64,000 nucleotides of DNA from Ridgeia piscesae. Taxonomy: Eukaryota > Annelida > Polychaeta > Sabellida > Siboglinidae. Positions 1 through 47,013 of this stretch are shown in pieces. The position numbers and the translations under genes were made by a program. Where the stretch lies: contig JAODUO010000479.1 in assembly GCA_025642075.2 (NCBI GenBank), forward strand, positions 70,001-134,000, written 5' to 3'. The notes below the pieces were generated by a model, which had not been told where the DNA came from, did no database searches, and saw only the letters and a program-made list of their open reading frames with translations. Numbering within the stretch: the first letter of the stretch is position 1; each line of letters opens with the position of its first letter.

Positions 1-1065
1 TAACTTTTCTTACGCACTTGTTTACACAATACTGGATCTTCTGTAAAATTTTCTGAATAGTACATTTAGTTCCACATTAAGATTTGTGTTATAAACATGT
101 ACCTTCGTTGCTTCTGACATATGTAATTTTCTCCAAAACATGTCCGTGTCAATTGCTCGCCTTTTCAATTTCACGGCAATCGCATTCTAAAATAACGTTT
201 GTTCCCAATTTGAACAAATCAATATATAATTATTACTACTAAGTTATGGACGAAAACCGTCATAGCGATATGTCCATATCAACCACGCGTTAGTAGTACT
301 GTTCATAAATCTGCAACGATCAAGGTATTGACAGTCTACCGTTTTAGCTGTGATTGATATAAACACAATTGACAATTAATTGTATTCGACGATCAATTAG
401 CAAATATGTGTCGTTCAGGTTGTACACAAAATATTCCTGCTTTCAGGTTTTCTAATATATAGCACATCCTCTTGGCAGGCCGGTTGTCCGAGTTCAATAT
501 TCGGTTAGACCAAGCATGGAATATTTAGTGTAAAAAGGCTGACACCTTTGTGGTCTGTGTATCCCTCATGGATCGGAGAATACGAAAATGTCTAAGTTTG
601 GGGACATAAAAGAACCATTGAAGTCGACAAGCATCCTTGCAGTGATTATCCTGAATGCCAGCATAGAAAGGTTGACTTGGCATAACTGTTCTTAAGAAGA
701 ATGATAGCTCATTTGACCTCATAAGATCATAACGTAGTTGTAACTAAAAGCATGTACAGCTGATCTATTTAATAACACACATCTATTATATTGCTTGTAC
801 AGCGCATCAGCTATGCGGGAGTTAGCGCTACAGAAAACATTATTATTATTATATTAATATTGGTTTTCTCAATTGTGTTACACAGGGCCGTTGCCTCCAG
901 GGAGCTTACATCTCAACAGAGGTCGACAACGACTACAACAGAAGGAAATGGCAATGAGAGACCTGACGTCACAAAGGAGAAAATGCTGTGATGAATCTAA
1001 AGCGGCCACTCCCAACTCTTAATGACACATACTGACGCATTGCTAGTGCGTGAACTAAGGCCGAA

Positions 1066-1570
1066 TTCGATTGAGCTACGCGAGTAACTCGAGTAACCCC
1101 AGTCCCAATCGAACATCCAGGAGCACTTGCTCACGTGACCCTTCTTGACATAGATAGACATGGTCAATCTTCAAGGCCGCTACCCGAGGCAATCGCGGTT
1201 TGGAGAGGATTCACTCCAGTAACTACGTCGATCGTTAGCAGTGATAGCCAATTGGGAACGTAGGCCCCTACTGCATGAGAAGTTAATTAAACATTACACG
1301 ACACAATCATTTAAATATGGATTAAAGTAACCAAATTCTATTAATTATAATTTAGGACCAAGAAGACGAGCATCACAATTTGCACACTGAACAACTGATT
1401 ACTTTATTTAATTAATTTATTTATTTGCATAAGGGGTTTATATTCGTGATCACGATCATCGCTGTTCAATTGGGTTACTCTTGTGGTACTGCATGCATGC
1501 ATGCGCAGCGTAAACCGGATACCACGTTAGGGTTACGCGAGTAACCCGAGTACTAAGTAGGCCAATCGAA
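1066..1570. mobile_element. MITE-like element, copy 1
   Basis: About 505 bp bounded by imperfect inverted ends (TTCGATTGAGCTACGCGAG at the left; GGCCAATCGAA at the right, preceded by GTTACGCGAGTAACCC). The same interior occurs in reverse orientation at 29202-29632, including the stretch TTGCCTCGGGTAGCGGCC on the opposite strand and a GTGATCACGATCATCGCTG segment. No transposase frame is visible, so it is a non-autonomous element. The superfamily cannot be assigned because no target duplication is clear. Confidence 0.65.
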
Positions 1571-1743
1571 GTCGACCTAATTAAATGCCGCTAACTCAAA
1601 GCGACTCTCCTCGCGTAAGTTCGACACGCCCCAATAACAACTCACCACTCCTTAATTCGGACATTTATTACAGTCGTCCTTCAGTATGTTGAATGGAACT
1701 GATTTACTTCCCAGGTGTTCCTGCCCATCCTCCAACCGTGTAT

Positions 1744-1860
1744 TATAAAAGCACACGAAGGTTCAACAGTGCCCTAACTTGTGAGTGGTTGCCAAGTTGT
1801 CACCTGTACTGCCTATCGAATATTTGTCCTCAACATAAAAGACTTCGCAGAAGTTAAGAT
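1744..1860 (+). promoter_or_regulatory. candidate TATA box and untranslated first exon
   Basis: TATAAAA at 1744-1750 lies about 25 bp before a CAACAGT sequence that could be the start site. A consensus donor GTAAGT starts at 1861. An untranslated exon from about 1770 to 1860 could splice to the acceptor before 5464 and supply the 5' UTR of the galaxin-like gene. The linkage is inference. A second TATAAAG at 2240-2246 lacks an obvious donor and is the main alternative. Confidence 0.3.
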
Positions 1861-2393
1861 GTAAGTACAGTGATACTAGTGTAATGTTATTAACCAGCGT
1901 ATGTACAACTATGATAAATATTATTATAATAGCCGTGTCATGTATGTTGTTAATTTTCATTTGTTGAAAATGTGCCACGTCGTTATTTTTAATGTTGTGG
2001 GTCGACTTCTAACGAAATGAGTCAAATGACAGCGAAATTGTTTTCGAGAAAAATCGAAAATTGCATGATGTTTATGACGCGGTTGTTGGATACCACGAGA
2101 GGTGAAAACAAATACAATGCCAGTTTATTCCAACAAGTTCGCTCAATAAAGAAATACAACACCTAAATGTTATAACGATTGGAAGCCTAAACGCCTTTGT
2201 CACGTCAACGCAGGTAGAAGCTCCCCGCCTTTGGCGCATTATAAAGGTGACTGCGGCTCAGCCCTCAACTGTTTTGCGAAGGAGCCCATTAGTTCAACCT
2301 TATATATTTTGTGGGACAAATAACACATTTGCGTAGCCAAGTAATATTGATTGGTCATACGAATCTGTATTATACAACTGTGTGTTACTATTT

Positions 2394-2710
2394 TTCGTTC
2401 GTTCGTTCGTTCGTCCGTCCGTCCGTCCGTCCGTCCGTCCGTCCGTCCGTCCGTCCGTCCGTCCGTCCGTCCGTCCGTCCGTCCGTCCGTCCGTCCGTCC
2501 GTCCGTCCGTCCGTCCGTCCGTCCGTCCGTCCGTCCGTCCGTCCGTCCGTCCGTCCGTCCGTCCGTCCGTCCGCCGTCCGTCCGCCGCCGCCCGCCGCCG
2601 CCCGCGCCCGCCCGCCCGCCCCCCCGCCCGCCCGCCCCGCCCGCCCGCCCGCCCGTCCGTCCGTCCGTCCGTCCGTTCGTTCGTTCGTTCGTTCGTTCGT
2701 TCTTTCGTTC
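2394..2710. repeat. (CGTT/CGTC)n tetranucleotide array with GC-rich core
   Basis: CGTT units grade into long CGTC/CCGT runs, then a CCGCC/CCCG-rich block at about 2575-2655, then back to CGTC, CGTT and CTCG. All frames are open only because the period is 4, so the predicted proteins here are artefacts. Confidence 0.95.
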
Positions 2711-3053
2711 GCTCGCTCGCTCTTTCGTTCCTCGTTCGTAACTCAAATTCTCCGTCTTTAAATTTGATCCTTACCTGGCCCACAAAGATGGTTCGTGTGA
2801 TTTAATAATGCTTTACTCGTCGGAAGGGGGTTGAAGATGACATGTGATGATCATTGTTAAAACAAAGGCTATGCATGGAATACTGTATGCGGAAGATCAT
2901 ACTTTTCTACAATATTGTAAAGATAACTATGCCATCTAGACAATGTCACTATACGTAGGAAGACAATTCTGCATACGTTTTAAATCATTGGCCTTTGAAA
3001 ATTGTCACCAATTACCAAAGGCACGAACTTTGCCTGAAGATTTTGCTTTGCAC

Positions 3054-3056
<3 letters not shown>

Positions 3057-3117
<61 letters not shown>
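3057..3117. repeat. (AT)n microsatellite
   Basis: About 60 bp of uninterrupted AT dinucleotide. Confidence 0.95.
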
Positions 3118-3120
<3 letters not shown>

Positions 3121-3524
3121 CAAATCCAACTCGCTTAAAATGAATACCGATATGAAAACCAAGTTCACTAACCAATATAGCTGAGAGTTCAGCAAAACCA
3201 TTCACAGAAAGCGTCAAAGTTAGAAAGTAAAAATGAAACGACACATTATTAAAGAGACACGAACCCAAAGTCCCTACATAACATCAGCCTATATCCAGCC
3301 ACCAAATTCTTTAAGCTACTCTCACAAACCTACTGGCAAAGACCATGACAAATACCAAAATGTATTCACTTACTCCGATGAAACAATAATTCAACATCCC
3401 TACCTTAACATAGATATAAGTTGGCGTTCAACCAGTAACTTCACAACATGTAACGTTGCGTATTACAATTTATAAATTCACGATAGGAAGTGGCATTTTC
3501 CCAGTGCAAAATCCACTAGACTAA

Positions 3525-4095
3525 TTGCTTTTCGTTACAATGAGGATTACAGCCGGGGCAAACGCTTGGAGGAAAGTCGAAGGGGTGATGGGAGATAGAC
3601 GCATATCACGTAAACGTAAAGGAAATGTGCTCAGCGCGTGTGTTACTCCGGCATACCTGAATCCACTAGAGACGATAGCACTAACAGTAAATAACAGAAG
3701 AAGTCCAGGTTTGCGGAAAACAACCTAGTAAGAATAATTTAAGTTAGTTACTTAAGTTAAGAGAGCTGACAAGAGAAAATGGATTAAATGAAAGTGGAGG
3801 TCGGAGTGAAGGAAAGTTCTAAGAAGAAATTGGTGAGGAGTACGTGGGCTGGTCATGTGTAAAAAATGGGAGATGAAAAGCTGGCAAGGAGAGCAGATGC
3901 CCAGAAAGTGGAGGAAAATGGAGGCGAAGAAGACCGAAATGGCGATGGGGTTTTGGATTAAAAGTGTCATAGAAAGAGTGGGAGAAGAATGAAAAAATGA
4001 TAGATAGAAGGAATTGGAGACCGCCGACAAAGACCGCTGTAAGAGAAAGGTGAGAGGAAGAAAAAAAGACAATGGAAAAGGATATCATGGTCAAC
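3525..4095 (+). mobile_element. degenerate RTE-like non-LTR retrotransposon 3' region
   Basis: A short frame reads NAWRKVEGVMGDRRISRK, followed by out-of-frame pieces TWAGHV and MGDEKLARRADAQK. That order is typical of the C-terminal region of RTE-type LINE reverse transcriptases in invertebrates. Stops and frameshifts break it, so it is a relic. It lies upstream of the galaxin-like gene or in its first intron. Confidence 0.65.
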
Positions 4096-4099
4096 TCAC

Positions 4100-5460
4100 C
4101 CCTGACGATATTGATGCCAGGAAAATAATAACAACAAAATGCAATTTGATCCTAGTCTAGTAACCGCGGACAACCATTATTTTGATTCCTTAATTATATG
4201 CACATTGAGAATAATAAAATGTTGTTGCTCTGTCAACCCTTATGCTACAGCCAGCGACAGAAGTGGAGAATTCCTAACGTAATCCTATTAGAATGATTAC
4301 AATATTTTGCGAAAGGGTAGGACTGGGAAGGAAAATCTTACACAGGTATCCTGAAACCCACTGTACGTTGTAACTCTATGAATCAGGCAGCCAGTTATTG
4401 GTTCTCCGTTCCCCACCATCTTAATTTTCCCGGATTGGAGGGGGCCATGGCCTCCCTGCCCCCACCCATTTGGCTATGCCACTGTTTGCCTGTCATCCGT
4501 CAGTAATTAGTTCCGGCGTGCTTATGATCAAATATAATTATTAATCAATTATGTCATAAAGAGAAGAAAGTAATGCTGTGCTTTTAAGCATTTCTATTAG
4601 TATAAAATGTATTCAACACAGCCGTGAATTAAGGCATATGTGTGTCGGGTTTTTGTTAAAAAGTCGTAAAATCTTTTGTAATTAGCTTTCTATCCCGTCA
4701 CTGGCATAACAGCTAGTTGTGGGTCCCCGTTCTAATTAATTGTAGTTGGAATCAAAATGTCGGGATACAATAAAATAAATCTAGCAGAGATCCATCCTAT
4801 GCTTCTAAAGGTCTATTTATATAGTTAATGGGTTAGTGCATACCAGCGCCCATATAAAATTGCAATAGATTGTCTGATATCAGGTGATATAAGATCGCTA
4901 TTCCTTTGACGGTGATATTTACGAGAAGATCTTGACGTGGCAGCGCACTGACTGCTATACAAGACGATCACATAATTTACTCGTAAAATGTTTTATAGGT
5001 CCTGTGAAAGATACAGGTTAGGTGAACCACATCAAGTCAACCACACGATCGATTGTATACGGAATCAGACAAATCCTGTTCTTTCTATAATCATTTGTTA
5101 TGTCTACGCATATTTCATATTAACAGACGGTACCACATAGGCTTTGTGATGTTTCTAGCAATATTTAGCCATATCAATAATAATGATAATAATATTAATA
5201 ATGATAACTATAACTGTATATGTATCGGTGTTGAGTAAATGGGGCAAAGGGGCATAACGAATGATGTTTTATTTGTGTATGGCAGTATGTTTTTTCTTTA
5301 CTAATTCTTTATGACAACATACAGCGAGACTGGTACTTGGTAATTTATTAAACATTTCTCTGCTCTGTGTCACTTTTTTTTACATTGGATGCGTACATCA
5401 CAAGTTGCACGTAAACTACTGTATTTAACATTTAATTATTTATCATTTAAATGTGTTTTA
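4100..5460. other. no gene seen
   Basis: AT-rich sequence with no supported coding exon or clear repeat. If the proposed first exon at about 1.8 kb is right, this is part of the first intron of the galaxin-like gene. Confidence 0.5.
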
Positions 5461-5479
5461 TAGGTTTGGTCACCCGATC

Positions 5480-5546
5480 ATGTATTCCGTACTTGTTGGT
5501 CTGTTTGTGGCGACCGCCTATTTCGACGGTAGTGAGGCATCATCGG
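5480..5546 (+). CDS. galaxin-like protein, signal-peptide exon
   Basis: ATG at 5480 opens MYSVLVGLFVATAYF followed by DGSEASS, a short hydrophobic secretory signal with small residues near the likely cleavage site. The exon ends in phase 1 before GTAAGA. The single G joins TT at 6326 to make Val and continues into the repeat exon in frame. A TTTTATAG acceptor just upstream (exon from 5464) implies an earlier untranslated exon. Confidence 0.75.
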
Positions 5547-5613
5547 GTAAGAATTAAGTGGAATTAGCTCAAACCTCATAGCAATATATAGCAAGACAAT
5601 GTTATACATATAC

Positions 5614-5818
5614 ACACATACATATATTTACATACATACACACACATAGATACACATATATACATGCACACATATACACACACGCACACGCACGCACACG
5701 CACACGCACACGCACACGCACACGCACACCACACACACGCACACGCACACGCACACGCACACGCACACGCACACGCACACGCACACGCACACGCACACAC
5801 ACACACACACACACACAG
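5614..5818. repeat. (CA)n / (CACACG)n microsatellite
   Basis: Mixed CA and CACACG tract inside the intron between the two galaxin-like coding exons. The long frames on both strands are repeat artefacts. Confidence 0.95.
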
Positions 5819-6325
5819 TGCAACGTTTTACACCCACAACTACTGTTGAAGTTCGCACTATTATTAAAAAGTGTCTAAATTAATCGTATGAACTTGTTCA
5901 TTTTCCAACTGTTCTATTCTACAAAAACGTTGCGTCTAACTACTAATGCATCCCATTCTGTTATAAATAACACTTACCTTTCTATTTCACACAGAGGTGA
6001 TCAAATATAGAACTCTAGTATTTGCTTGTTTGCATATAGACGTGCAGTGAGTTGACTTCGACATGTTTGCGATTAAGAAAATATCGTAAAATTTGTTTAT
6101 AAATAAAACATATACAAAAACCACACAATATCCAGCTGGAAATAAGTAGGTAGGTAGGTTGATGTACACCATATAACATAGTAACACCTCCATGCAGAGC
6201 GGGATATTCAATCGTGTTAAATCGTTTATTGTCTATATTATAAAACAAAATAAAACATTGTTTTAAATCCCACAAGCGTTTGAGTAAAACGCACTTACTT
6301 CACCGTTGCATTTGTTGTGTTGCAG

Positions 6326-7428
6326 TTTACATGTACTGCGCTGGAGTTCGTCAGTACAGGGGGAATAACAACGCCTGCTGTGGAACCAGGGCCTACAACA
6401 CGAGGTCCTACATCTGCTGTAGTGGACGGGTCCAATACAGAGGTAGCAACAACGCGTGTTGCGGTTCTAGGGCCTACAGCACGAGGTCCTACATCTGCTG
6501 TGGTGGACGGGTCCAATACAGAGGTAGCAACAACGCGTGTTGCGGTTCTAGGGCCTACAGCACGAGGTCCTACATCTGCTGTGGTGGACGGGTCCAATAC
6601 AGAGGTAGCAACAACGCGTGTTGCGGTTCTAGGGCCTACAGTACGAGGTCCTACATCTGCTGTAGTGGACGGGTCCAATATAAGGGCAGCAATAACGCTT
6701 GTTGCGGTTCCAGGGCCTACAATACGAGGTACTATATGTGTGTTGGTGGAAACCTTCAACGCAAGGGCAGTAACAACGCCCGTTGCGGTAACAGGGCCTA
6801 CAATACGAGGTTCTACATGTGCTGTAGTGGAACAGTTCAATACAAGGGCAGCAACAACGCGTGTTGCGGTTCAAGAGCCTACAGTACGAGGTCCTACATG
6901 TGCTGTGCTGGACAGGTCCAATACAAAGGTAGTAACAACGCGTGTTGCGGTTCTAGGGCCTACAGCACGAGGTCCTACATCTGTTGCGGTAGTCGGGTCC
7001 AATACAGAGGTAGTAACAACGCGTGTTGCGGTTCTAGGGCCTACAGTACGAGGTCCTACATTTGCTGTGGCGGTCTGGTCCGATACAAAGGCAGTAACAA
7101 CGCGTGTTGCGGTTCTAGGGCCTACAGTACGAGGTCCTACATCTGTTGCGGTAGTCGGGTCCAATACAGAGGTAGTAATAATGCGTGTTGCGGTTCTAGG
7201 GCCTACAGTACGAGGTCCTACATCTGTTGCGGTAGTCGGGTCCAATACAGAGGTAGTAATAATGCGTGTTGCGGTTCTAGGGCCTACAGTACGAGGTCCT
7301 ACATCTGCTGTAGTGGACGGGTCCAATACAGAGGTAGCAACAATGCGTGTTGCGGTTCTAGGGCCTACAGCACGAGGTACTATAGGTGCTGCAGAGGCCG
7401 AGTGGTGTACGGGCATAAATGCCCCTAA
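6326..7428 (+). CDS. galaxin-like secreted di-cysteine repeat protein, main exon
   Basis: After the acceptor TTGTGTTGCAG the frame reads VYMYCAGVRQYRG, then about 13 tandem units of 27 residues (81 bp). Each unit carries two Cys pairs in the pattern SNNACCGSRAYSTRSYICC followed by a GR-VQYRG linker, and the protein ends at RCCRGRVVYGHKCP and TAA. With the signal exon the product is 389 aa. CCGxxAY...CC repeats are the hallmark of galaxins, known from coral skeleton matrix and from molluscs, including a squid light-organ galaxin with antimicrobial activity. The protein is presumably extracellular, either matrix or host-defence. It is rich in Arg, Tyr, Asn, Gly and Ser. Two adjacent central units have each lost one cysteine (MCVGG and ARCG). 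Flanking units are nearly identical at the DNA level, which suggests recent homogenisation. An ATG at 6280 upstream of the acceptor is not the preferred start. Confidence 0.8.
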
Positions 7429-7838
7429 ATAACCCCTAGCCGAGGGCGAGTGCGACAATGAAGTAGTGTGAGCAAGTGTTCTAGATATTGTTACTGGAGT
7501 TTTTCACCAACACATTTCAGATATACACGGACTATATCATTGTGATAGTAAGTCTTCTGAGACAGATATATTGATGTAGCGTTATTGTCGCTGTAGACTT
7601 ACATCGTAGACTTATCGCCTTGACTTTATTTTAATAAGCAGATCCTAAGAACTTTGTTACACCAATGGAATATTAAATACCGTGTATGGTATCAGACCCT
7701 GCGTGTTGCCACGGTCTTCAGTAATGCCAGCTGAAGTGGTTTAGCAATATCTTAGACAAAGTCATTAATTAAGGTGATGTCAAAATAGTAATGTCACTTT
7801 TTATGTACTGATCACCATGGAAAGGAATAATTGTATCA

Positions 7839-7844
7839 AATAAA
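7839..7844 (+). terminator. candidate polyadenylation signal
   Basis: AATAAA about 410 bp after the galaxin-like stop codon. Confidence 0.5.
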
Positions 7845-7904
7845 ATCAATAACTATTGAAAAGTCTATGTGTTGTTGCTGATGTCGTACTCATATATTTA
7901 GATA

Positions 7905-9230
<1,326 letters not shown>

Positions 9231-9236
9231 CATGCG

Positions 9237-9250
9237 CCGCGAGGTGGCAG
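9237..9250 (+). promoter_or_regulatory. CTCF-like motif, forward
   Basis: CCGCGAGGTGGCAG matches the bilaterian CTCF core CCGCGNGGNGGCAG at every fixed position. It lies between the galaxin-like gene and TAF2. Binding is inference. Confidence 0.4.
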
Positions 9251-9589
9251 CACGTTTGAATACCTCGCGATGCTCTGGGGAAGTACAATTCTGCACATTA
9301 CAAGTTTTATGTTGATATTGCGCACATATGTTTTGTAACCATAATTTAGTTATAAAAAATACCGGAGGTTAACCTATGTTTCTTCGGGTTCCACTTTTGG
9401 CTACGAATACGTTGGAGAACCACTATACCGACTTGTCAACTTTAGTTACACATCATTGAACATATATCTAAACTAACCCCTCAACCCCGCCAATAATTGA
9501 ACAGGCCCGACAAACATCAGAATATCAAATCACAGACTAATTTAAATGTAAAACATTAAAAATTGACGATCTAACTAAATGTGCATGGT

Positions 9590-10275
<686 letters not shown>

Positions 10276-10683
10276 TGTCCCAAAATCCCGCTATCTTCCC
10301 GCTGAACAAACCGTAGTAGCACCTATTGTTAATGCTTAGAAACACTGGTCACCAATCACCAGGTGGAGTCACCAATCACTGAACAAAAATTACTCACAGA
10401 TTACTCACAAAATACATATATAAATATAATAGCGTCATGGTAGTCCATGACACTAATAACTGTATTGGCGTCTGCCATCAGCTGGAAAAAACCTCCCGTA
10501 GATCATTGACATTACTTCTATGAAATATCGATCTAATGCATCTTTATTAACTTTGGACAAGCGCGAAAACATGTATGGGTTGATAACAGAATCACTTAGA
10601 TTAATAACATATATAACAATACTCCGGATTTTTTAATGCCTGTTTTTATATTGCTTTTATCTAGACTTATATATAGTCTTAGG

Positions 10684-11126
10684 GTAGAATTCGGACCCAC
10701 CTCAATGTTGCCATCATAATTGTAACTTTGCCAACATTTGATCAGATATTCGATTTTGTTAATTCAATCATTTAACATCATCTTGGTCATATTTATGTTT
10801 TTTAAACAGCGCGTACGTCTTAGCATACTTTTGAGGTCGAAAAGACAGCGCGGTCGGCAAAAACAAACTGTTCATCGCTCATTCCATGTGCACGGCGCAG
10901 TAATATGTACATGCTTCGCTGCGCTTGCGACTGGCATAAATTGGAGCGCTATTTGGGTCTGAAAAAATCCAATATTTGTGAATCATAAATATACCTGGGA
11001 ATGCTGATTGATCATGTTTTGTTTAAAATAATAATTATTAGAGTTTGTGTTTAGCTTTAGCTATCCAATAAATAGGCATAATATATACAGTTATAAAGGT
11101 AAAATTGAGGTGGGTCGGAATTCTAC
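10684..11126. mobile_element. non-autonomous TIR element
   Basis: 443 bp between inverted ends: left GTAGAATTCGGACCCACCTC, right GAGGTGGGTCGGAATTCTAC. The arms are 23 bp with one mismatch. The interior has no transposase frame and no clear target duplication. It sits about 350 bp upstream of the TAF2 start codon. Confidence 0.65.
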
Positions 11127-11331
11127 ATAAGTGTCACTTTTTAAAGTATGCACACTGAATGAATTAATTACAATCAAATTATTGTACTTACATTGAAGAA
11201 TTTTTATGAAATGACACAGAGACCGCGGAATCGTCGAAGTAACTTTGCCGCGAAGACAATTTTGTAGTCTCGCTTAACCGACTGTCGGCTGGCTGCGGAA
11301 CTACGCCGAGAAGTTGAGGGGCTTAAAAGTG

Positions 11332-11345
11332 CTGCCACCTCACGG
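11332..11345 (-). promoter_or_regulatory. CTCF-like motif, reverse, near the TAF2 start
   Basis: The reverse complement CCGTGAGGTGGCAG matches 13 of 14 consensus positions and shares the extended GAGGTGGCAGCAC with the site at 9237. It lies about 130 bp before the TAF2 ATG and faces the 9237 motif. Confidence 0.35.
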
Positions 11346-11474
11346 AGCCTGGGTAATCGAGGCTAACCCGCCGCAAGATATTTGGTGCAGACAATACAAC
11401 GGTTAAAATGATGATCACTTGGCACAAATTGTGTAACATTTAACTCGATACGGAGCAGTACATAGCTGGCAAAT

Positions 11475-45221
<33,747 letters not shown>

Positions 45222-45503
45222 GACGGGTGACAGTTGGTGTTGGACAGCTTTGACAAACAGTGTACTTTGTTTGGTAGTTCGGGCGACTGTGTCTTTGGCA
45301 AGGCAGTGCTCTGGGTTTGACGGTGTACTGGTGCTCAAATAGGTGCACCAAATGTATAAATCCACTGCCCAGATCTACTGCCATGTCTGTTATGTTGTTA
45401 TGTATCAGCGATGATTTAATATCTGGAGATGTGAATTGGTTAAGTATCTCACTGCTAAAGTCTGGTATACAGTGTCGATTGAATGAATAGTATAATGTGT
45501 GCT

Positions 45504-45509
45504 AATAAA
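45504..45509 (+). terminator. TAF2 polyadenylation signal
   Basis: AATAAA 283 bp after the stop codon; the equivalent site in the duplicated copy is at 43966. Confidence 0.6.
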
Positions 45510-45589
45510 TGTATGTTCATGTACAGCAACATTATTTCCAGTTAATTTGGCATCTCAACGATATTAAATGTTGCATATTGTACCTAACT

Positions 45590-45850
45590 CCTTAGACACC
45601 AAGCTCAGAGGCGCATCAATATAAAATGTTGATCGATCTCAAGAGTCAATAAACACATCCAGTTGTCATCAGATTGACAGCTACACCAGGGATAGGCAAG
45701 GTTGTGAAGGTATGTCTTTAAATGATAGCAGAATGTAGCAATATTTTCAACTGATTTTGCACTAGAAGGAAGCATATTCCAAAGAGTAGGTGCACCCACA
45801 GCAAATGCCCTAGTCACAATACTAGTATTGACTTTAAGAGACAAAAAGTA
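45590..45850 (-). mobile_element. CR1-like LINE 3' fragment
   Basis: The minus strand reads TRAFAVGAPTLWNMLPSSAK and then TFCYHLKTYLHNLAY, the typical C-terminal end of CR1/L2-group reverse transcriptases. Only this tail is present, between the TAF2 and MED23 3' ends. Confidence 0.7.
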
Positions 45851-46129
45851 AATTGGAACTAGATGATCGAAGCTGGACAGGTTTTCTTACAGAGTAAGCA
45901 AAGAATATCAATACAATGGCTGCTTACAGGAAAGTGTGTGGTAAGTAATGACTTATCACCCACCTAAACATGAATAAAACTGTTCAGTCAGTGTAAGCAT
46001 TTGTTTCAGCAAGACGTTTCCAGTGCCCCTGTGATCGAGAAATTACTTCACCCTCAGGGACTAGTTTAGACTTAGGTGCTGCTGGAGTGATCGGTCAACC
46101 ATGACTTGGTATAGTTGGAAAAATCATTA

Positions 46130-46135
46130 TTTATT
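46130..46135 (-). terminator. candidate MED23 polyadenylation signal
   Basis: AATAAA on the minus strand, about 880 bp beyond the MED23 stop. If used, the 25-bp array at 46190-46490 lies in the 3' UTR. Confidence 0.35.
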
Positions 46136-46189
46136 CATCAGTCACTTAACTGATATGATAGTTTTCCCACTTGTGCCTGTGGTAAAGTC

Positions 46190-46490
46190 TAACCTACAGA
46201 CTGCTAGTTAAATCTAACCAACAGACTGCTAGTTAAGTCTAACCAACAGACTGCTAGTTAAGTCTAACCTACAGACTGCTAGTTAAGTCTAACCATACAG
46301 ACTGCTAGTTAAGTCTAACCGACAGACTGCTAGTTAAGTCTAATCGGCAGACTGCTAGTTAAGTCTAACCGACAGACTGCTAGTTAAGTCTAACCGACAG
46401 ACTGCTAGTTAAGTCTAACAGACAGGCTGCTAGTTAAGTCTAACCGACAGGCTGCTAGTTAAGTCTAACCAACAGACTGCTAGTTAAGCA
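46190..46490. repeat. 25-bp minisatellite, about 12 copies
   Basis: Unit CAGACTGCTAGTTAAGTCTA plus ACCNA. Contiguous with no spacers, so not CRISPR-like. Not related to a nearby exon. Confidence 0.95.
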
Positions 46491-47013
46491 CTACGCGGAA
46501 CACAAGTAGCATAATACAATGTGAGGAATGTACACACCAGAAGACAGCCACACACAGTATAACTTAAGGTACCTTTACTAACAATATGCTAGGGAACAAA
46601 CTTCATCAATCTGCTGTTTATGATATGGAATTAACTGTTTCACTGGTGTAAGATGAGTGCACAGATCAGGTGGTCTCACTTGTGACACAGTTTGTTGATC
46701 ACCACTGTGTTCTGTCGAAACATGACAATGTCTGTGAGTGATCCTAACCTACAGCACATATCACACTGCCACAACAAGGAATCGCATCACTGTGAGCCAA
46801 GGAAGCAAGGTCGTTGAACCACGACAGCATCCATTGAACCAAGACAGCTTCCGTTGAACCAAGACGGCATCCATTGAACCATTTAAGGCATGGTCCTTGA
46901 CCCAAGATGACATGTTCATTAAAAGTCAAGTCAGCGAGATCTCATTAACTCTATTTCTGTTCACTCGGACAAGAACCAACGTTTCTGACACTGTCATCGG
47001 AAGTGTCACGGGT

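Noticed and set aside
2300..2805. Overlapping 119-164 aa frames on both strands
   Set aside because: Products of a period-4 microsatellite (SVRP and DGRT repeats); no coding signal.
6280..6325. ATG at 6280 as the galaxin-like start
   Set aside because: It precedes a good acceptor (TTGTGTTGCAG), and the residues MSKTHLLHRC lack a signal-peptide pattern, whereas the 5480 exon has one in phase.
6295..7458. Long frames on the minus strand and in the +2 frame over the galaxin-like exon
   Set aside because: Shadows of the 81-bp repeat; only the Cys-rich frame continues from a signal-peptide exon with correct splice phase.
46190..46490. CRISPR array
   Set aside because: Repeats are contiguous without unique spacers and the genome is eukaryotic.
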